A stretch of 64,000 nucleotides of DNA from Caldilineaceae bacterium (GTDB lineage Bacteria > Chloroflexota > Anaerolineae > Caldilineales > Caldilineaceae): NCBI GenBank assembly GCA_019637685.1, contig JAHBVF010000023.1, positions 49,758-113,757 of the forward strand, given 5' to 3'. Below the pieces are notes generated by a model, which was given only the letters and a program-made list of their open reading frames with translations, had not been told where the DNA came from and ran no database searches. A program made the translations under genes and the position numbers. Shown piece after piece: positions 53,144 through 60,792 of this stretch. The number at the start of each line of letters is the position of its first letter. The first letter of the stretch is position 1.

Positions 53144-53347
53144 ATGAACAGCATTGCTCTGACCCGCCAACAGGTAGCCTGTATAAATGGCCTGTTGGTA
53201 TCGAGTCAGAAGACCAACCCCGAAACGGGTTTTAGCACCGATGAAATTGTGGAATTGTTTGAGTCGCTTATGCCTGAATCGGCCCAGAGGATTGAGCCGG
53301 TCTGGTCAACCCGCGCCAGCAGCTGGCAGTGGCAGCCAGTCTCCTGA
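53144..53347 (+). CDS. Small hypothetical protein, 67 residues
   Basis: A short open frame beginning MNSIALTRQQVACINGLL, with an acidic helix EIVELFESLMPE and a Trp-rich end. I recognise no family. GAGG lies nine bases before the ATG and a TTGACA sits upstream at 53036, within an AT-rich stretch, so expression is plausible. It ends eight bases before the convergent inositol dehydrogenase stop. It could also be non-coding. Confidence 0.4.
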   Translation: MNSIALTRQQVACINGLLVSSQKTNPETGFSTDEIVELFESLMPESAQRIEPVWSTRASSWQWQPVS

Positions 53348-53355
53348 GCGCGCGG

Positions 53356-54378
53356 TCAGGCCCCGATTTCATCCAGCCGTACGGGTCTGCCTGTGCGATA
53401 AGACTTGCCGCTTGCCAACCCCATCAGCACGGGAATCCGCCCGTCGTTACCGCTGACAGGCGTTGGCTGGTCCTGCAGAATCGCCTGGCAGAAGGCCCGC
53501 ATTTCGGCCACGTAGGAATCCATATAGCGTTCGAGGAAAAAATAGAGGGGTTTGGCCTGGGCCACGCCGCCACTGGTGCTGGCTGTGACCCGGTGGGGGG
53601 TGTTGTTGCCTGCGCTCAGACTGCCCGCGCTGCCAAAGACTTCGACCCGCTGGTCGTAGCCGTAGACGGCCTGGCGGCTGTTGTCGATGACGCCCAGCGC
53701 GCCCGTGCGAAAGCGCAGAGTGATGACAGCGGTATCGATGTCGCCCGCGTCGCCGATGGCCGGGTCCACCATCACCCCGCCCTGGGCGTAGACCTCCTCC
53801 ACTTCATCGGCCAGGAGGAAGCGGGCCATATCAAAGTCGTGGATAGTCATATCCAGAAAGATGCCGCCAGAGGCTGCGATATAGGCGATAGGTGGCGGCG
53901 CGGGGTCCCGGCTGGTGATGCGCAAAATGTGGGGTGTACCAATTTCGCCGTCGGCAATGCCCTGGCGGATGCGCTGGAAGTTGCTGTCAAAACGCCGGTT
54001 GAAGCCGATTTGCAGTTTTACGCCGGACGCGTTCACCACCGCCAGCGCCTCGTCGATCTGGGCCAAATTGAGAGCAATCGGCTTTTCGCAGAAGATGTGC
54101 TTGCCTGCTCTGGCCGCGGCCATCATCAGTGGCGCGTGGGTGGGCGTGCTGGAGCAGATGGCGATGGCGTCAATAGCGGGACTTTCCAGCAGTTCCGCGG
54201 GGTTGTCCGTGGCGTGGGGAATGCGAAAGCGCTCGGCAGCCGAACGGGCCGCGTCGCCGAAGATGTCGGCAATCCCAAGCACATTCGCTTCTGGCAGCCG
54301 ATAGCAGAGGCTCTGCGCGTGGACCTGTCCGATGCGTCCAGCGCCGATAATGCCGAAATTGAGTTGACGGTTTGACAC
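53356..54378 (-). CDS. iolG: Inositol 2-dehydrogenase-type Gfo/Idh/MocA oxidoreductase
   Basis: A 340-residue NAD-dependent dehydrogenase. The Rossmann motif is FGIIGAGRIGQVHAQSL. The family EKP motif is FCEKPIALNL, and the catalytic region shows IGFNRRFDSNFQRI, the Asp-His pair in FLDMTIHDFDMARFLL and ITSRDPAPPP, which is typical for IolG. IolG oxidises myo-inositol to scyllo-inosose. It starts with GTG 54378, with GGAG seven bases ahead. The next gene upstream on the same strand is an IolE-like dehydratase (91 bases away), so the two should act in succession on inositol. Confidence 0.9.
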   Translation of the reverse strand: MSNRQLNFGIIGAGRIGQVHAQSLCYRLPEANVLGIADIFGDAARSAAERFRIPHATDNPAELLESPAIDAIAICSSTPTHAPLMMAAARAGKHIFCEKPIALNLAQIDEALAVVNASGVKLQIGFNRRFDSNFQRIRQGIADGEIGTPHILRITSRDPAPPPIAYIAASGGIFLDMTIHDFDMARFLLADEVEEVYAQGGVMVDPAIGDAGDIDTAVITLRFRTGALGVIDNSRQAVYGYDQRVEVFGSAGSLSAGNNTPHRVTASTSGGVAQAKPLYFFLERYMDSYVAEMRAFCQAILQDQPTPVSGNDGRIPVLMGLASGKSYRTGRPVRLDEIGA

Positions 54379-54469
54379 AGTTGATCTCCAAAAGCAGGAT
54401 TGATGTGTAGTAGAGCGGAGATGCTGAGATGATCGAGTACATTCCCCATCACCTCTGATCTTTTATCCT

Positions 54470-55399
54470 TTACAACCCAATGGAACGCAAATACGCCCGA
54501 TTCCTCTGCGCGCTCTCCCTGGGCGCGCCCATCCCCGGCAGCACGTCCTGTTCGACAGTGATGAAGCCGCTGTAATTGTGTTTTTGCAGCCACGCCAACA
54601 CCGCCGGGAAGTCCACACAGCCCTGGCCCAGTTCACAGAATACGCCCGCGCCCACCGCCTGGAAGTAGTCCAATTCCTCGGCTTTCACCCGTTCGCCGAT
54701 AGCGGGGTGAAAATCCTTAAAATGAATGTAATCAATGCGCGTCGCCAGCCGATCCAGGGCAGACAGAATGTCGCTGCAACCGCCCGCGCCGTAGGCGAAG
54801 TGACCCGTGTCGAAGACCAGCCCCAGCAGCGCGGGATCGGTCATTGTCATCAGCCGGTCGATTTCGTCGGGCGTCTCAATATGACCGGCACAGTGGGCGT
54901 GAAAGACGGTGCGCAGACCGGTCTCGTCCTGCACCGCGCGACCGATGGCCTCCGCGCCCCTGGCAAATGTGGTCCACTCCTCGTCGGTCATTCCCATTTC
55001 CGGCTCGATGCGGCCCGCGTTGCGGGTGCGCACGGGATCGCTGCCGTTGTCCGCGGCCAGGACGAGAAAGGGGCGTATCGCAGAGCCGAGAAGGTCTGCG
55101 GTCTGGGCCAGCAGGCGGGCCGTTTTCACAGCCGTTGCCGCGCCCGCTGTGTGCGCGGCCGCGTCCTGCAGCTTCACCCCCACAAACGCGCCGGTGAGGG
55201 TCAAGCCCCGCTGGCGAAAAGCAGCCGCCAATTGCCCCGGCTGCGTGGGCATAAAACCCCAGTCCCCCAGTTCGCTGCCCGTGTAGCCGCTGTCGGCCAA
55301 TTCGTCCAGCATCGACGCGTAGACCGTGCGATCGTCCTGGGTGCTGCCAAATTCCAGGGTCCCCCAGGAACAGGGAGCGTTGCCCACGTGGATAGTCAT
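54470..55399 (-). CDS. IolE-like inosose dehydratase / sugar isomerase
   Basis: A 309-residue AP-endonuclease-2-type TIM barrel. Features are [13 protein letters not shown] at the start (the NAPCSWG text is characteristic of IolE-like proteins), [33 protein letters not shown] (metal His), [15 protein letters not shown] (Asp, His), [22 protein letters not shown] and FITVEQDV with the final Glu. IolE removes water from scyllo-inosose. It resembles the isomerase at 7535-8416 in layout but differs in detail. With iolG downstream it forms a minimal inositol pair. Confidence 0.88.
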   Translation of the reverse strand: MTIHVGNAPCSWGTLEFGSTQDDRTVYASMLDELADSGYTGSELGDWGFMPTQPGQLAAAFRQRGLTLTGAFVGVKLQDAAAHTAGAATAVKTARLLAQTADLLGSAIRPFLVLAADNGSDPVRTRNAGRIEPEMGMTDEEWTTFARGAEAIGRAVQDETGLRTVFHAHCAGHIETPDEIDRLMTMTDPALLGLVFDTGHFAYGAGGCSDILSALDRLATRIDYIHFKDFHPAIGERVKAEELDYFQAVGAGVFCELGQGCVDFPAVLAWLQKHNYSGFITVEQDVLPGMGAPRESAQRNRAYLRSIGL

Positions 55400-55611
55400 T
55401 ACCGCATTCCTGCTTTCTTTGTCATTTGCTCAAACAAACCCCTGCTTGACGCATCATCCAACTTCAGCTATTGTAGCTCTACTTCAACGGATTTCAAATT
55501 GGTTTGTACCTGCTATTTATCCCACTCCACCGCCTCTGGCCCATCGAATCTGCTGTGATTTCCCTTCCGCCAACGGATGGGGTTTGCCAGCCTCGCAGGA
55601 GAGAAAATCGT

Positions 55612-55914
55612 ATGTCCCAACGAATATCGCGCCAGAATGCACGCCGTCAGCAGCGGCGGGCCGGTGGCATTTCGTTGGACGAGGAGCAATTCGCCTGGGA
55701 CGCCTATGCGCAAGTCGCGCCGGGCGGCCACTTTTTGGGCAGCCAACACACAAGACGCCACGACCAGATGGCCTTCTATCAGCACAAAATTTTTGTCATG
55801 GACAACTACAAAAAGTGGGAAGCGGAAGACAGCCGGGACAGTCTGAGCCGGGCCGAGCTGGGCGATTCCGTGGCCTGCCGCCGTCAAGAGATTCAGGCGA
55901 GTTACAGCCGATGA
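55612..55914 (+). pseudogene. Internally deleted trimethylamine methyltransferase (MttB) gene
   Basis: A 100-codon frame with a good ribosome site (AGGAGAG ahead of ATG 55612). Its first residues (MSQRISRQNARRQQRRAGG) look like the short basic MttB N-terminus. It then passes directly into ISLDEEQFAWDAYAQVAPGGHFLGSQHT and a QHKIFVMDNYKKWEAE tail, which is the MttB C-terminus. MttB proteins are close to 480 residues, so about 380 internal residues are absent while the frame is kept. The TGA overlaps the ATG of the RNA methyltransferase (ATGA, 55911-55914). It may survive only as a translational leader. Confidence 0.7.
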
Positions 55915-56930
55915 CTGCGCTCTTTGCGGTGACAAGCCGGGGATTGGAATCCATCTGCGCCCGGGAGATGGCGCGCTATGGGCTGACTGTCGGCGAAATC
56001 GCCTACCGGCGGGTCCACGCCCAGGCCCAGGGCAATCTGCGTCCGCTGCTGGCCCTGTCCACCGCGGACGATCTCTTCCTGGAAGTCAGCCGCTGGTCGG
56101 GCATCAGCCACACCCGCGCCGCGCTGGAAAGCCTGCGCGGGTTGGCCGAAGAGTTACCCGTGCGCCCCGCGTTGGCCGCCTGTGCCCAGCTGCGCCCTAT
56201 CGACCGCAATCCCGCCTTTTCGGTGACGGCCAACTTTGTGGGGCGACGCAACTACAGCAGCGACGAAATCAAAACCGCGCTGGCTGCCGGCATCGAAGCG
56301 GCAACCGGCTGGACGTACAGCCCGGATGACCGTGCGGCAGCGCTGAATGTGCGTCTCTTCATCGAACACACAGAAGCGCTGGTGGGCGTGCGCCTGGCCG
56401 CGACACCCCTGCATCGGCGCAGTTACAAACAGGCGCAACGGCCCGGCTCCCTCAAGCCGACAGTCGCCGCGGCGATGCTGGAGGTGATGGGCTTGCAAAC
56501 TGGCGAAACGCTCTTGGACCCCTGCTGTGGCGCTGGTACAATTCTGGTGGAGGCGGCCCGGCGCGGCGCGCTGGTCCAGGGCGGCGATAGCGACGCCGAG
56601 GCCGTGGCCGCGGCGCTTGCCAACGCGGAGAATGCGGGTGTCATCTTTCCCGTCGAGCGCTGGGACGCCCGCTCCCTGCCCCTGGCCGACGGCTCGGTGG
56701 AGTGCATCGCCTGCAACCTGCCCTGGGATCGGCAGGTGGCGATTGAAGGGGACGATGCGGCTTTCTACGCCCAACTCTGCGCCGAAATGGAGCGGGTGCT
56801 GGCTCCCGGCGGGCGAATCGCGCTGTTGACAAACAGATCGGCGTTGCTGACATTTGCGCGGCTGGTCTGCCAGGAGAAGTTCGAAATCAGTCTCTTTGGG
56901 CAGAGGCCGGTGATCGGGGTTTATCGATAG
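55911..56930 (+). CDS. THUMP-domain RNA methyltransferase (Trm14/TrmN-like)
   Basis: A 339-residue SAM-dependent RNA methyltransferase. The N-terminal half (about 1-160) fits a ferredoxin-like/THUMP region (FAVTSRGLESICAREMARYG at the start, SVTANFVGRRNYSS). The catalytic half has motif I LLDPCCGAGTILVEAA, an acidic GGDSDAEAV loop and the motif IV IACNLPWDRQV, the N-L-P-W/F catalytic text of guanine-N2 methylases such as Trm14/TrmN. The likely product is m2G in tRNA. The start is coupled by ATGA to the MttB remnant. Confidence 0.88.
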   Translation: MTALFAVTSRGLESICAREMARYGLTVGEIAYRRVHAQAQGNLRPLLALSTADDLFLEVSRWSGISHTRAALESLRGLAEELPVRPALAACAQLRPIDRNPAFSVTANFVGRRNYSSDEIKTALAAGIEAATGWTYSPDDRAAALNVRLFIEHTEALVGVRLAATPLHRRSYKQAQRPGSLKPTVAAAMLEVMGLQTGETLLDPCCGAGTILVEAARRGALVQGGDSDAEAVAAALANAENAGVIFPVERWDARSLPLADGSVECIACNLPWDRQVAIEGDDAAFYAQLCAEMERVLAPGGRIALLTNRSALLTFARLVCQEKFEISLFGQRPVIGVYR

Positions 56931-56943
56931 GGAGTATCGACTT

Positions 56944-57702
56944 ATGGCCGAACGACGCACACCCCTCTACGACATCCAGGTCCGCGCCGGTCGTCAGCCG
57001 TCAGTCGCCGCAACTCGCAATTCGCAACTCGCAATTCGCAACTCGATACGGAAGGATGTGGATTTGATTCGTGTAGCCATAGCTGATGATCACGAGATTG
57101 TGCGCCGGGGATTGCGTATGACAATTCTGGGCGAAGAGGATATGGAACTGGTGGGCGAGGCGACGAATGGCCGCGAGGCCGTTCTGTTGGCGGCATCCCA
57201 ACAGCCGGATGTGCTGCTGCTGGATATTCAGATGCCGGAGATGGACGGGCTGGCCGCGGCCGAGGAAATCCGCACCCAATGCCCGGATGTGCGGATTCTC
57301 ATTCTTACCAGCTTTGACAGCGACGCCAAACTCTATGCCGCGCTCCAGGCGGGGGTGACGGGCTATCTGCTCAAAGATACGCCGGGCGACGGACTGGTGG
57401 CCGCCATTCGCGGCGCGGCTGCGGGCGAACCCCAACTCCACCCGGACATTGCCCGCAAACTGATGGGCCAGATGCCTGCGCCCGTTACTCCTCTGGACGA
57501 ACTGACCGAGCGGGAGCGGGAGGTGTTGATGCTGCTGGCCCAGGGCAACAGCAATCGGGAGATCGGCGGCGCGCTCTTCCTGACTGAAGCGACGGTCAAA
57601 GGCTACGTCAGCACAATTTTGGGCAAACTTCACGTGACCGATCGCACCCAGGCAGCACTGACGGCAGTGCGGTTCGGGCTGGTGGATGTGGACGAACTGT
57701 AG
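56944..57702 (+). CDS. NarL/LuxR-type response regulator
   Basis: A two-domain regulator. The receiver has IRVAIADDHEIVRRGL, the phospho-Asp in VLLLDIQMPEMDG, ILTSF and GYLLKDTP. The C-terminal LuxR HTH is LTEREREVLMLLAQGNSNREIGGALFLTEATVKGYVSTIL. The first 40 codons are odd. MAERRTPLYDIQVRAG resembles a GcvT (aminomethyltransferase) start, followed by codons made from a 14-base tandem repeat. The ordinary receiver begins at IRVAIADD, where TTG 57064 with GGAAGGA seven bases ahead could be the native start. No sensor kinase is adjacent. Confidence 0.88.
   Translation: MAERRTPLYDIQVRAGRQPSVAATRNSQLAIRNSIRKDVDLIRVAIADDHEIVRRGLRMTILGEEDMELVGEATNGREAVLLAASQQPDVLLLDIQMPEMDGLAAAEEIRTQCPDVRILILTSFDSDAKLYAALQAGVTGYLLKDTPGDGLVAAIRGAAAGEPQLHPDIARKLMGQMPAPVTPLDELTEREREVLMLLAQGNSNREIGGALFLTEATVKGYVSTILGKLHVTDRTQAALTAVRFGLVDVDEL
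57009..57045. repeat. 14-base tandem repeat in the 5' part of the regulator frame
   Basis: CGCAACTCGCAATT occurs twice in tandem from 57009, followed by the partial copy CGCAACTCG up to 57045. It marks the seam between the GcvT-like start and the receiver domain. Confidence 0.8.
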
Positions 57703-57835
57703 CCCAGTACCGCCAAAGGTAGGGGGCTTTTTCCCGACCATCGGCGGCTGATCTTTCCCGCTTTCATTGGTATCCTGACAGACAAGCAGGAGTGGAAACG
57801 ACCACTCCCCGCAATCTCTGAAACAGGAGCAACCG

Positions 57836-59026
57836 ATGAAAACCCTTCCCCGAATCTTTGTTCTGTCTCTTCTTCTCTTTCTCCTCGCGGCCTGTGGCCG
57901 GGGGCGCGACATCAACAACACCCCGAATGTAGAAGCGACTGTCGCCGCGGCTGTCCAGGCGACGGCCGTGGCCCAGACCCAAATGCAGGTATCTGTGGAC
58001 GCGGCGGTGCAAGCCACTACCGTCGCCCAGAATGCCAGCGCTGCCCTGACCCCCACACCCACACCCGTAGTCATTACCACAACCGAAATTGTCACCGAAA
58101 TTGTCACCGAAATTGTCTATGTGCCCCAGGATGTCTACGTGACAATGAGCGAAGACGAACTGGAAGCACTGATTGACGAGGCGGTGGCCCAGGCCGTGGC
58201 GGCCACAGAAGCCTCTGCTGAAGCCGCCGCTGCTGTAACCTCCGATGCAGTTGTCACGAGCCAGGAAGTCGAGAGTGTCGAGGTCTACGTCCAACTGGCC
58301 GAGGAGACGATTGCTTATGCCGAGGATGTGCTGGCGACGTATGGCCAACTCTACACGGACAGCAGCGCGGAAATGGTGGACGCGCTCAATGGCATCCAAC
58401 AGGAACTGGCCACGCTGAACGATAGCGCCGCTTCCATTGCCACCAGCCTGGCGGAGATCAGCACCAGTCTGGAAGCTGGTCTGGCCCTGGCCGAAGAGAG
58501 CATTGCCCAGTTGGAGAGCGCGGCCACCGCAGCCCAGGCGACCGCGGATCAAGTGCAGGCCCAGGCCGTTGTCTGGCAGGCCGCGGTACAGGCCCAGGTG
58601 GCCCAGGCGCAGACAGCCCAGGCTGCTTTCCAAAACCAGGCCGCGGATTTTGCCGCCCTCATTCAGGATATCCAGCCCCAGCAGATGGCCGCGGATTTGC
58701 CTGCCAGCCTGCAAATGGTCCGTTCCTTTGCCGAGGTAGCCCAGCACTCCCTGGCTGACGGCCAGATCGACCAAAACGAAATTCTTGCCATTGCCCAGGC
58801 TGGGGCCAATGCCTCGGCTGGATTGCAGCGCTTTGGCGGACCTCAGATGCAGGGGATGTCGGGCAGCATTGACACGATCACCAGCGCGCTGGCCCGCAAC
58901 GACCTGCCCGCGGCCCAGCAGGGATTGGACGGTCTCAACAGGCAGATGCCCGCCATCGGCGCTGGCAACGGCACGACGGATCGTCCCGGCGCTGTGCAGC
59001 CGCCGACCGGGGGAAGACGACCCTAG
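57836..59026 (+). CDS. Lipoprotein with long Ala/Gln coiled coil
   Basis: A 396-residue lipoprotein. The signal peptide ends in the lipobox LLAACG. After a Thr-Pro spacer (LTPTPTPVVITTTEIVTEIV, with VTEI repeated) come several hundred residues of Ala-, Gln- and Glu-rich helix (AAVQATAVAQTQMQ, LEAGLALAEESIAQLESAATAAQATADQVQAQ), strongly predicted as coiled coil. The C-terminal part holds DGQIDQNEILAIAQ, EF-hand-like in look. Similar proteins are of unknown function and may be envelope spacers. The GC-rich, Ala-rich composition makes homology hard to judge. Confidence 0.75.
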   Translation: MKTLPRIFVLSLLLFLLAACGRGRDINNTPNVEATVAAAVQATAVAQTQMQVSVDAAVQATTVAQNASAALTPTPTPVVITTTEIVTEIVTEIVYVPQDVYVTMSEDELEALIDEAVAQAVAATEASAEAAAAVTSDAVVTSQEVESVEVYVQLAEETIAYAEDVLATYGQLYTDSSAEMVDALNGIQQELATLNDSAASIATSLAEISTSLEAGLALAEESIAQLESAATAAQATADQVQAQAVVWQAAVQAQVAQAQTAQAAFQNQAADFAALIQDIQPQQMAADLPASLQMVRSFAEVAQHSLADGQIDQNEILAIAQAGANASAGLQRFGGPQMQGMSGSIDTITSALARNDLPAAQQGLDGLNRQMPAIGAGNGTTDRPGAVQPPTGGRRP

Positions 59027-59119
59027 AAAACAACGAACTGTGGTTCGACGGATTGTCCTTCCTGCGGTTTTCCCTTTGCCTTTCGCCGATTGCCATTGGC
59101 CTTTCTTCTGGAGCATCGA

Positions 59120-60487
59120 ATGATACACTCACTTACCCGTCCGCCCCTTGCGCCCCAGCGCGCACCCGGTCCCGGCTTTGGAATTCCCGGCCAGCGGATG
59201 CTCGCCTTTCGCCGGAATCCCACCGGTTTTCTGACCGATCTGGCCCGCACCTATGGGGATATTGTCCGATTCCCTCTGGCCGGACAGACAGCTTTTCTGC
59301 TCAACCACCCGGACTTTATCCAGCAGGTGCTGGTGACCGAACAGGAGAACTTTACCAAAGGCCGGGCGCTGCAACAGATGCGAAGGGTGTTGGGCGACGG
59401 GCTGCTGACCAGCGAAGGCGGCCAACACCAGCGGGCACGCCGTCTGGTGCAGCCCGTATTTCATCACGAACGCATCGCCAGCTACGGGGCGGTGATGTCT
59501 GCCGAGGCTGAGTCCACCGCCGCGGGCTGGGAGGAAGCCGCGGCAATGGATGTGGCCCAGGCGATGAATCACCTGACCCTGCGTATTGTGGGGCGCACGC
59601 TCTTTGGGGTTGATCTGGCCGGCCAGGAAACGCAGGTTGCGGCTGCCCTGGACGATCTCTTTGTCCTGTCCGATCCGGTGTATCTTCTCCTGGCCCCGCT
59701 CTTCGCCTGGCTGCCCACACCCACGGCCCGCCGTTTTCGGGCATCCACAGAATTTTTTGATCGTTTGATCTACGGTCTGATTGCCGAGCGGCGGCGCACA
59801 GGCGCGGGCAACGGCGATCTGCTGGATTTGCTTCTGGCGAGTGTGGACGAGGAGACCGGCCAGCCGCCGGATGACCAATTCATCCGGGATCAGTCGTTGA
59901 CTCTGCTCCTGGCCGGCCACGAAACCACAGCCAACGCTCTGGCTTGGTGCTGGCATCTGCTGGCAGCCCACCCGGAGAGCGAAGCCCGTCTCCACGCGGA
60001 GCTGGACGAGAATCTTCCCGATGGCAAGCTGCCGGGGATGGCCGAACTGGGCGACCTGCCCTTCACACGGGCGGTCTTTTCTGAAGCTTTGCGCCTCTAT
60101 CCTCCGGCCTGGGCGATTGGGCGCACGGCAATCAATGACTGCGTCATCGGCGAATATCCGGTCCCCGCTGGTTCGCTGGTGCTGATGAGCCAGTGGGTGA
60201 CCCACCGGGACCCCCGCTATTTTGCCAACGCCAGCACGTTTCGGCCTGAGCGATGGCTGACCGAGCCACGGGGGGCGCGGCCCAAATTTGCTTTCTTTCC
60301 TTTCGGCGGTGGCCTGCGGGTCTGCATCGGCGCCCAGTTTGCGTGGATGGAAGGTGTGCTGCTGCTGGCAACCCTGGCCCGGCGCTGGCAATTGCGCGCG
60401 GTGGACAGCCGTCCCGTGGCAACCGACCCACGCATAACCCTGCGCCCGAAGGAGGGCCTGTGGATGGCAGGAGAGCGGCGGCAGTAG
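59120..60487 (+). CDS. Cytochrome P450
   Basis: A 455-residue soluble P450 monooxygenase. Landmarks are the I-helix oxygen motif LLLAGHETTANAL, the ExxR in FSEALRLYPP, the meander FRPERWL and the heme loop FPFGGGLRVCIGAQFA with Cys402 as thiolate ligand. The pattern is near the CYP102/CYP110-type fatty-acid and terpenoid hydroxylases. No ferredoxin or reductase is adjacent, so electrons come from unlinked partners. ATG 59120 has GGAG nearby, and an upstream in-frame start at 59090 has none. A 23-bp hairpin ends the transcription unit. Confidence 0.95.
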   Translation: MIHSLTRPPLAPQRAPGPGFGIPGQRMLAFRRNPTGFLTDLARTYGDIVRFPLAGQTAFLLNHPDFIQQVLVTEQENFTKGRALQQMRRVLGDGLLTSEGGQHQRARRLVQPVFHHERIASYGAVMSAEAESTAAGWEEAAAMDVAQAMNHLTLRIVGRTLFGVDLAGQETQVAAALDDLFVLSDPVYLLLAPLFAWLPTPTARRFRASTEFFDRLIYGLIAERRRTGAGNGDLLDLLLASVDEETGQPPDDQFIRDQSLTLLLAGHETTANALAWCWHLLAAHPESEARLHAELDENLPDGKLPGMAELGDLPFTRAVFSEALRLYPPAWAIGRTAINDCVIGEYPVPAGSLVLMSQWVTHRDPRYFANASTFRPERWLTEPRGARPKFAFFPFGGGLRVCIGAQFAWMEGVLLLATLARRWQLRAVDSRPVATDPRITLRPKEGLWMAGERRQ

Positions 60488-60530
60488 AATACAGCGCAGC
60501 GTAGATACGCCTGCGAAATTTGTGGTGCGT

Positions 60531-60568
60531 GGTGCGTAGTGCGTGTACCAGTTCACGTACTACGCACC
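60531..60568. repeat. 15-bp hairpin with tandem GTGCGT words
   Basis: GGTGCGTAGTGCGTG (60531-60545) pairs with 60554-60568 with one G-T wobble across an eight-base loop. The arms are made of repeated GTGCGT units. A similar word on the other strand is seen near 8534-8557 (CTACGCAGCACGCATCACG). Confidence 0.6.
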
Positions 60569-60633
60569 GCATCAGAAATTGTTAGGGTATTTCGGTCAAA
60601 CTGTACTGTAGGCCGTGAAGCGTAGGCTATAGC

Positions 60634-60686
60634 CGAGAAAGACAAAGCGTGCGATCAGACAGCGATCGCACGCTTTGTCTTTCTCG
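60634..60686. terminator. 23-bp perfect hairpin downstream of the P450 gene
   Basis: Bases 60634-60656 pair exactly with 60664-60686 around the loop AGACAGC. A T-rich TTTGAC follows. It is the second hairpin in the 305-base gap 60488-60792, which holds no gene. The end of this gap should contain the glycosyltransferase promoter. Confidence 0.75.
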
Positions 60687-60792
60687 TTTGACACTCCGTC
60701 ACACTCCGTCGCGCTGCTTGCTCGTCTTTCGGCGCGGGTGTTATAGTTAGCCCATAAATTTGCCCTCTACCCAATCGACGAGGAACAATCCC

